From JABEVB01 sp049965775 (GTDB lineage: Bacteria > Planctomycetota > Phycisphaerae > WQYP01): DNA of 10,040 nucleotides. A program made the translations under genes and the position numbers. The notes under the pieces were generated by a model. The model was not told where the DNA came from and made no database searches. It saw nothing but the letters and a program-made list of their open reading frames with translations. How positions within the stretch are numbered: the first letter of the stretch is position 1; every line of letters starts with the position of its first letter. Below are positions 8,086 to 10,040 of the stretch, one piece after another. The stretch is from the NCBI GenBank assembly GCA_049965775.1, contig JBMFVX010000110.1:1-10040 (forward strand), in the 5' to 3' direction.

Positions 8086-8364
8086 TGCGCGGTTGGCGTA
8101 TGGGCGGCATGCGGCGGTTGCGGGCGGTTTAAGGTGGGGGCTGTGCTGCATTGCGGCCTATGCCAGAAATAACAGGTGGCCCTCCCCGGAGACCCTCACA
8201 GTGGCAACGGCCGTAAATATCCGCAAATCTCCGTGAGCCTCCGCGGCTTTGCACGCTGTATAAAACGTTGGGCGCTGCGTGAGGGGGTTTGACCGGTAGA
8301 GTATCGGTTCCAGCCGCATTTACCTTCAGCTACCGTTGGAGCCGTAACCCCGGAGCCAGTGATT
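8086..8364. other. Non-coding spacer after speA
   Basis: I see no gene of credible size here. A 15-codon ORF overlapping the speA stop has no support. An imperfect hairpin at 8223-8252 (GCAAA with TTTGC outside, CCG with CGG inside) is the only structure noted. It lacks a T-run, so its role as a speA terminator is uncertain. The last 60 bases lead into the broken nuclease gene, with GGAG at 8352-8355 as its ribosome binding site. Confidence 0.4.
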
Positions 8365-8640
8365 ATGAACAGACTAAACGAAATCTCATACGAGCAAATA
8401 GAACGGCTCAACGAACACCAGCTTACCGAACTTCTACTGATGCTCCTTAGGGCAGAGGCCGCAAAGCACAGCTTGTTTCAGTCCGCAATCGCTGTTTCGC
8501 TGAAAATCCAGGTGGGCGACGGAGGCGAGGATGGCCGCATTCAATGGGATGATGGACCGGCTCGGACAGACTGGATTCCGGATCGCTTCACGCTCTTTCA
8601 ATGCAAGGCACCGCAGCGATCGCTGGGTCGAATGCAAGGC
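8365..8640 (+). pseudogene. N-terminal PD-(D/E)XK-type nuclease fragment of a large defence-type protein
   Basis: From ATG 8365 the first 82 residues form a recognisable domain: a helical start with RLNEHQLTELL, then VGDGGEDGRIQW, then RFTLFQCKA. Asp56 followed by Gln79-x-Lys81 fits the QxK variant of the PD-(D/E)XK nuclease active site, as in Mrr-like and DUF4297-like effector domains. Such domains sit at the front of large NTPase/STAND-type proteins linked to antiviral defence. Here the match ends right after FQCKA. The frame continues as an unrelated Pro/Arg-rich tail to a stop at 8689-8691, while a different, protein-like frame takes over at about 8610-8640. The ATPase and all central domains are absent. 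The family assignment is from memory of the motif pattern; that it is truncated is well supported by the frame change. Confidence 0.6.
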
Positions 8641-9370
8641 GGGGTTCCGTGCCCTCCTACTGAAGCAAGGCCTCCTCGACCGTGTCCATAAGTACACTGC
8701 GCTTGCTCACCCGTGGCAGGACACCGTAGCGAGGCTCCTGACGTCGGAACCGAATGACAAAGAGCTGGCCGTGCACGTTGCGATGGAGATCGTCAGATCC
8801 GCCGGGACCGAGGATTTTGGCTTCAATGCCAGTCACTATGTGGGGCCGACGTTGGAGCTCTTGCTCAGTGGATATTTTGAAGTGATTTGGCCGATCATTG
8901 GTGGGGCGCTAATTTCAGGTAATTGGACGACCACTGTTCACCTAACGCACGTCCTAGGCGATTTGACGGACAAGAAGGTTGGCGCGTCGTTGATCACCCC
9001 ACTCCCAGTAGAGTTTCTCCGCGACTGGTGTGACAAAAACCGCCCCAAAGCTGCTCGGATTTTAGCCAGAATCACCCCCGTATTTGCGACCGTTGACGCC
9101 TCGATTGGCTGGCACCCGGTGGCAAAAATGCTGCTCGACGATTTCGGCTCCGACGAAGACATGTTGTCCGAGATATCTGCAAATTTATCGACCTTCAGCA
9201 GTTGGGGATCCTTAATCTCGCACTTTAAGAACCAGTTATCGTTATTCCAGAGCTTGACAAATCACAATATTCCCGCCGTACGCAGATGGCAAGCTCAAGG
9301 TGCCAAATGGGCTCAACGCCGAATCGCCGAAGAGGAAAAGAGGGAGGCCGAGGAGCGTGTCTCGTCCTGA
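8620..9370 (+). pseudogene. C-terminal helical-repeat fragment of the same large defence-type gene
   Basis: In the frame ending at TGA 9368-9370, convincing protein sequence begins around DRWVECKAGFRALLLKQG. About 245 mostly helical residues follow, reminiscent of HEAT-like C-terminal regions of STAND-type proteins. Near the end HPVAKMLLDDFGSDEDML is followed by a segment on the pattern of LTNHNIPAVRRW and a charged tail, EEEKREAEERV. No start codon with a ribosome binding site belongs to it. The first in-frame ATG (8531) lies inside the nuclease-domain coding sequence in another frame. I read it as the distal end of the gene whose N-terminus is at 8365, left behind by an internal deletion and frameshift. 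The stop falls exactly at the start of the IS element, so a few native residues may also be lost. Confidence 0.55.
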
Positions 9371-9381
9371 TATAGGTTGAC

Positions 9382-9407
9382 ACTCCTTAAGAGTCCTTTT
9401 GAGGAGT
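9382..9407 (+). promoter_or_regulatory. Hairpin covering the orfA ribosome binding site
   Basis: ACTCCT (9382-9387) can pair with AGGAGT (9402-9407), and inside it AAG (9389-9391) can pair with CTT (9396-9398). The right arm contains the GAGGAG Shine-Dalgarno sequence (9401-9406) of orfA, so a transcript entering from outside would hide the site. Several IS elements use such structures to block transposase synthesis from read-through transcripts; that role here is inferred. Confidence 0.4.
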
Positions 9408-9412
9408 TTTGG

Positions 9413-9895
9413 GTGCGTGAACGTATAATCAAAAAGTACAGTGCGTGCTTCAAAATGCAGGTAATTTCGGAATTGGAATCGGGGCGTTTTGACTCGATAG
9501 AAGTTGCCAGACGGCATTACGATATTGGTGGCAGCATGACCATCCAGAACTGGCTGCGTTGCTATGGCAAGAATCATTTACAAGCAAAGGTGGTGCGTGT
9601 GGAAATGCCAGATGAACGAGACCGGATTCGTGATCTGAAAAAGCGTGTCGCTGAATTAGAGCGTGCTCTGGGCCAAACCCAGGCGGAGAATTTACTCCAT
9701 GCGACCTTCTTAAAGTTGGCTTGCCAGGAGTTGGGACAAGGTGTGGATGAGTTTAAAAAAAAGCCGATGGGTTGCAGTACACGAAGCCAGCATCCAACAT
9801 CGCGGCCAAATAAGCCGGCTCTGCCGGCTGGTGGGCATCAGTCGGCAGAATTATTACAAGCAACGGCAGGAGCGGCACAGTCAGGCAGTCAATGA
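9413..9895 (+). CDS. IS3-family transposase OrfA
   Basis: OrfA is the DNA-binding part of an IS3-family transposase. I choose GTG 9413 because GAGGAG ends six bases upstream and the family N-terminus (here RERIIKKYSACFKMQV) begins there. The helix-turn-helix covers about residues 10-50 (SIEVARRHYDIGGSMTIQNW), followed by a Leu-zipper-like coiled coil (DLKKRVAELERALGQTQAEN) for dimerisation. Homologues continue after FKKK with ADG. Here the run of eight As at 9755-9762 sends the frame into PMGC and an unrelated tail to 9895. A ninth A, or -1 slippage, would restore FKKKADG and a stop near 9816. The meaningful product is therefore about 117-135 aa. Confidence 0.75.
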   Translation: MRERIIKKYSACFKMQVISELESGRFDSIEVARRHYDIGGSMTIQNWLRCYGKNHLQAKVVRVEMPDERDRIRDLKKRVAELERALGQTQAENLLHATFLKLACQELGQGVDEFKKKPMGCSTRSQHPTSRPNKPALPAGGHQSAELLQATAGAAQSGSQ

Positions 9896-10040
9896 AGAAC
9901 TTGTGTTGGCTCTTGTGCGTCAAGAACGGCAGCGTCAACCCTGTTTAGGATCCAGGAAGCTGTTGTGTCTTGGTTCAGCCGGAATTGGACAATCAGTACC
10001 GACGCCTAAGGTACTGTCGGGTTCGGACGGTTGCGTTTTT
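9762..10040 (+). pseudogene. IS3-family transposase OrfB, 5' part, frameshifted
   Basis: Just after the A-run another frame reads SRWVAVHEASIQHRGQISRL, then GISRQNYYKQRQERHSQ and ELVLALVRQERQRQP, which is the HTH_21-type N-terminal region of IS3-family OrfB. At about 9965-9975 the match leaves this frame: LVQPELDNQYRRL appears in the next one, and GFGRLRF near 10019-10039 in a third. The DDE catalytic core would lie beyond the window. At least two indels within 280 bases indicate that this copy is dead, unless the base calls are poor. Confidence 0.6.

Larger units (their letters stand above)
9368..10040 (+). mobile_element. IS3-family insertion sequence, left part
   Basis: An IS3-family element runs from about 9368 off the right edge. 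The presumed left end begins TGATATAGGTTGACACTCC; TG at the terminus is typical of the family. An orfA/orfB transposase pair follows in overlapping frames. The right inverted repeat and target duplication are outside the window, so the exact end is inferred from the change from remnant coding sequence to IS sequence. The damaged orfB suggests the copy is no longer autonomous. Confidence 0.7.

Noticed and set aside
8085..8132. A 15-codon ORF overlapping the speA stop codon
   Set aside because: It is very short and Arg/Gly-rich, with no ribosome binding site or recognisable features.
8223..8252. Hairpin after speA as an intrinsic terminator
   Set aside because: The stem is short and interrupted, no T-run follows, and it lies about 140 bases after the stop; noted only in the spacer entry.
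8266..8275. GTTGGGC resembling an integron attC core site
   Set aside because: No matching RYYYAAC partner lies 60-140 bases upstream and no attC-like fold is apparent.
8531..8620. ATG 8531 as a real start for the helical-repeat fragment
   Set aside because: The first 30 residues are the shifted-frame reading of the nuclease domain and no ribosome binding site precedes the ATG.
8615..8624. Palindrome AGCGATCGCT, similar to the cyanobacterial HIP1 element
   Set aside because: It is a single occurrence in the window and expected by chance in such sequence; nothing else suggests a cyanobacterium.
1..10040. CRISPR array, tRNA or rRNA gene
   Set aside because: I found no regularly spaced repeats, cloverleaf or rRNA-like conserved stretches on reading both strands.

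Overview
The window looks like part of a draft bacterial scaffold: about 57% G+C by eye, tightly packed genes, and a run of ten Ns at 3505-3514 marking a contig join. The gene repertoire fits a Planctomycetota (Phycisphaerae-like) genome: an exported transglutaminase-fold protein with a helical C-terminal region, a geranylgeranyl-reductase-type flavoprotein, a long ACT-domain SerA, and biosynthetic SpeA. No rRNA or single-copy marker is present, so this placement is tentative.

Layout, left to right. Bases 1-242 hold no convincing complete gene, though one minus-strand frame is open to the window edge. A large secreted transglutaminase-like protein follows (243-2090), then a FAD-dependent oxidoreductase (2196-3383). 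A short ORF overlaps the end of that gene by ATGA and runs to just before the assembly gap. On the right side of the gap is the start of a minus-strand membrane protein (3665 down to 3515), apparently divergent from serA. serA (3732-5348) is translationally coupled by ATGA to an ArsR-type regulator (5345-5725). A 437-bp spacer carries two adjacent stem-loops and a plausible sigma-70 promoter for speA (6163-8085).

From about 8365 onward the character changes from core metabolism to accessory DNA. It begins with the N-terminus of a PD-(D/E)XK-type (QxK) nuclease domain, of the kind found at the front of large STAND/NTPase antiviral proteins. This breaks off just after the FQCKA motif and is followed, in another frame, by a helical-repeat C-terminal piece of what was probably the same large gene. 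The region is best read as a defence-gene remnant with its centre deleted. An IS3-family element begins at about 9368 and runs off the right edge. Its first bases seem to supply the stop codon of the remnant. Its orfA is largely intact, but orfB is frameshifted.

Functionally, serA opens serine biosynthesis and speA opens polyamine synthesis through agmatine. The ArsR-type protein is positioned to be co-expressed with serA and may control it. I see no intact novel multi-gene system. The most interesting items are the broken nuclease/STAND gene with its IS insertion, the serA-arsR coupling with an inverted repeat ahead of serA, and a Shine-Dalgarno-sequestering hairpin at the IS end.
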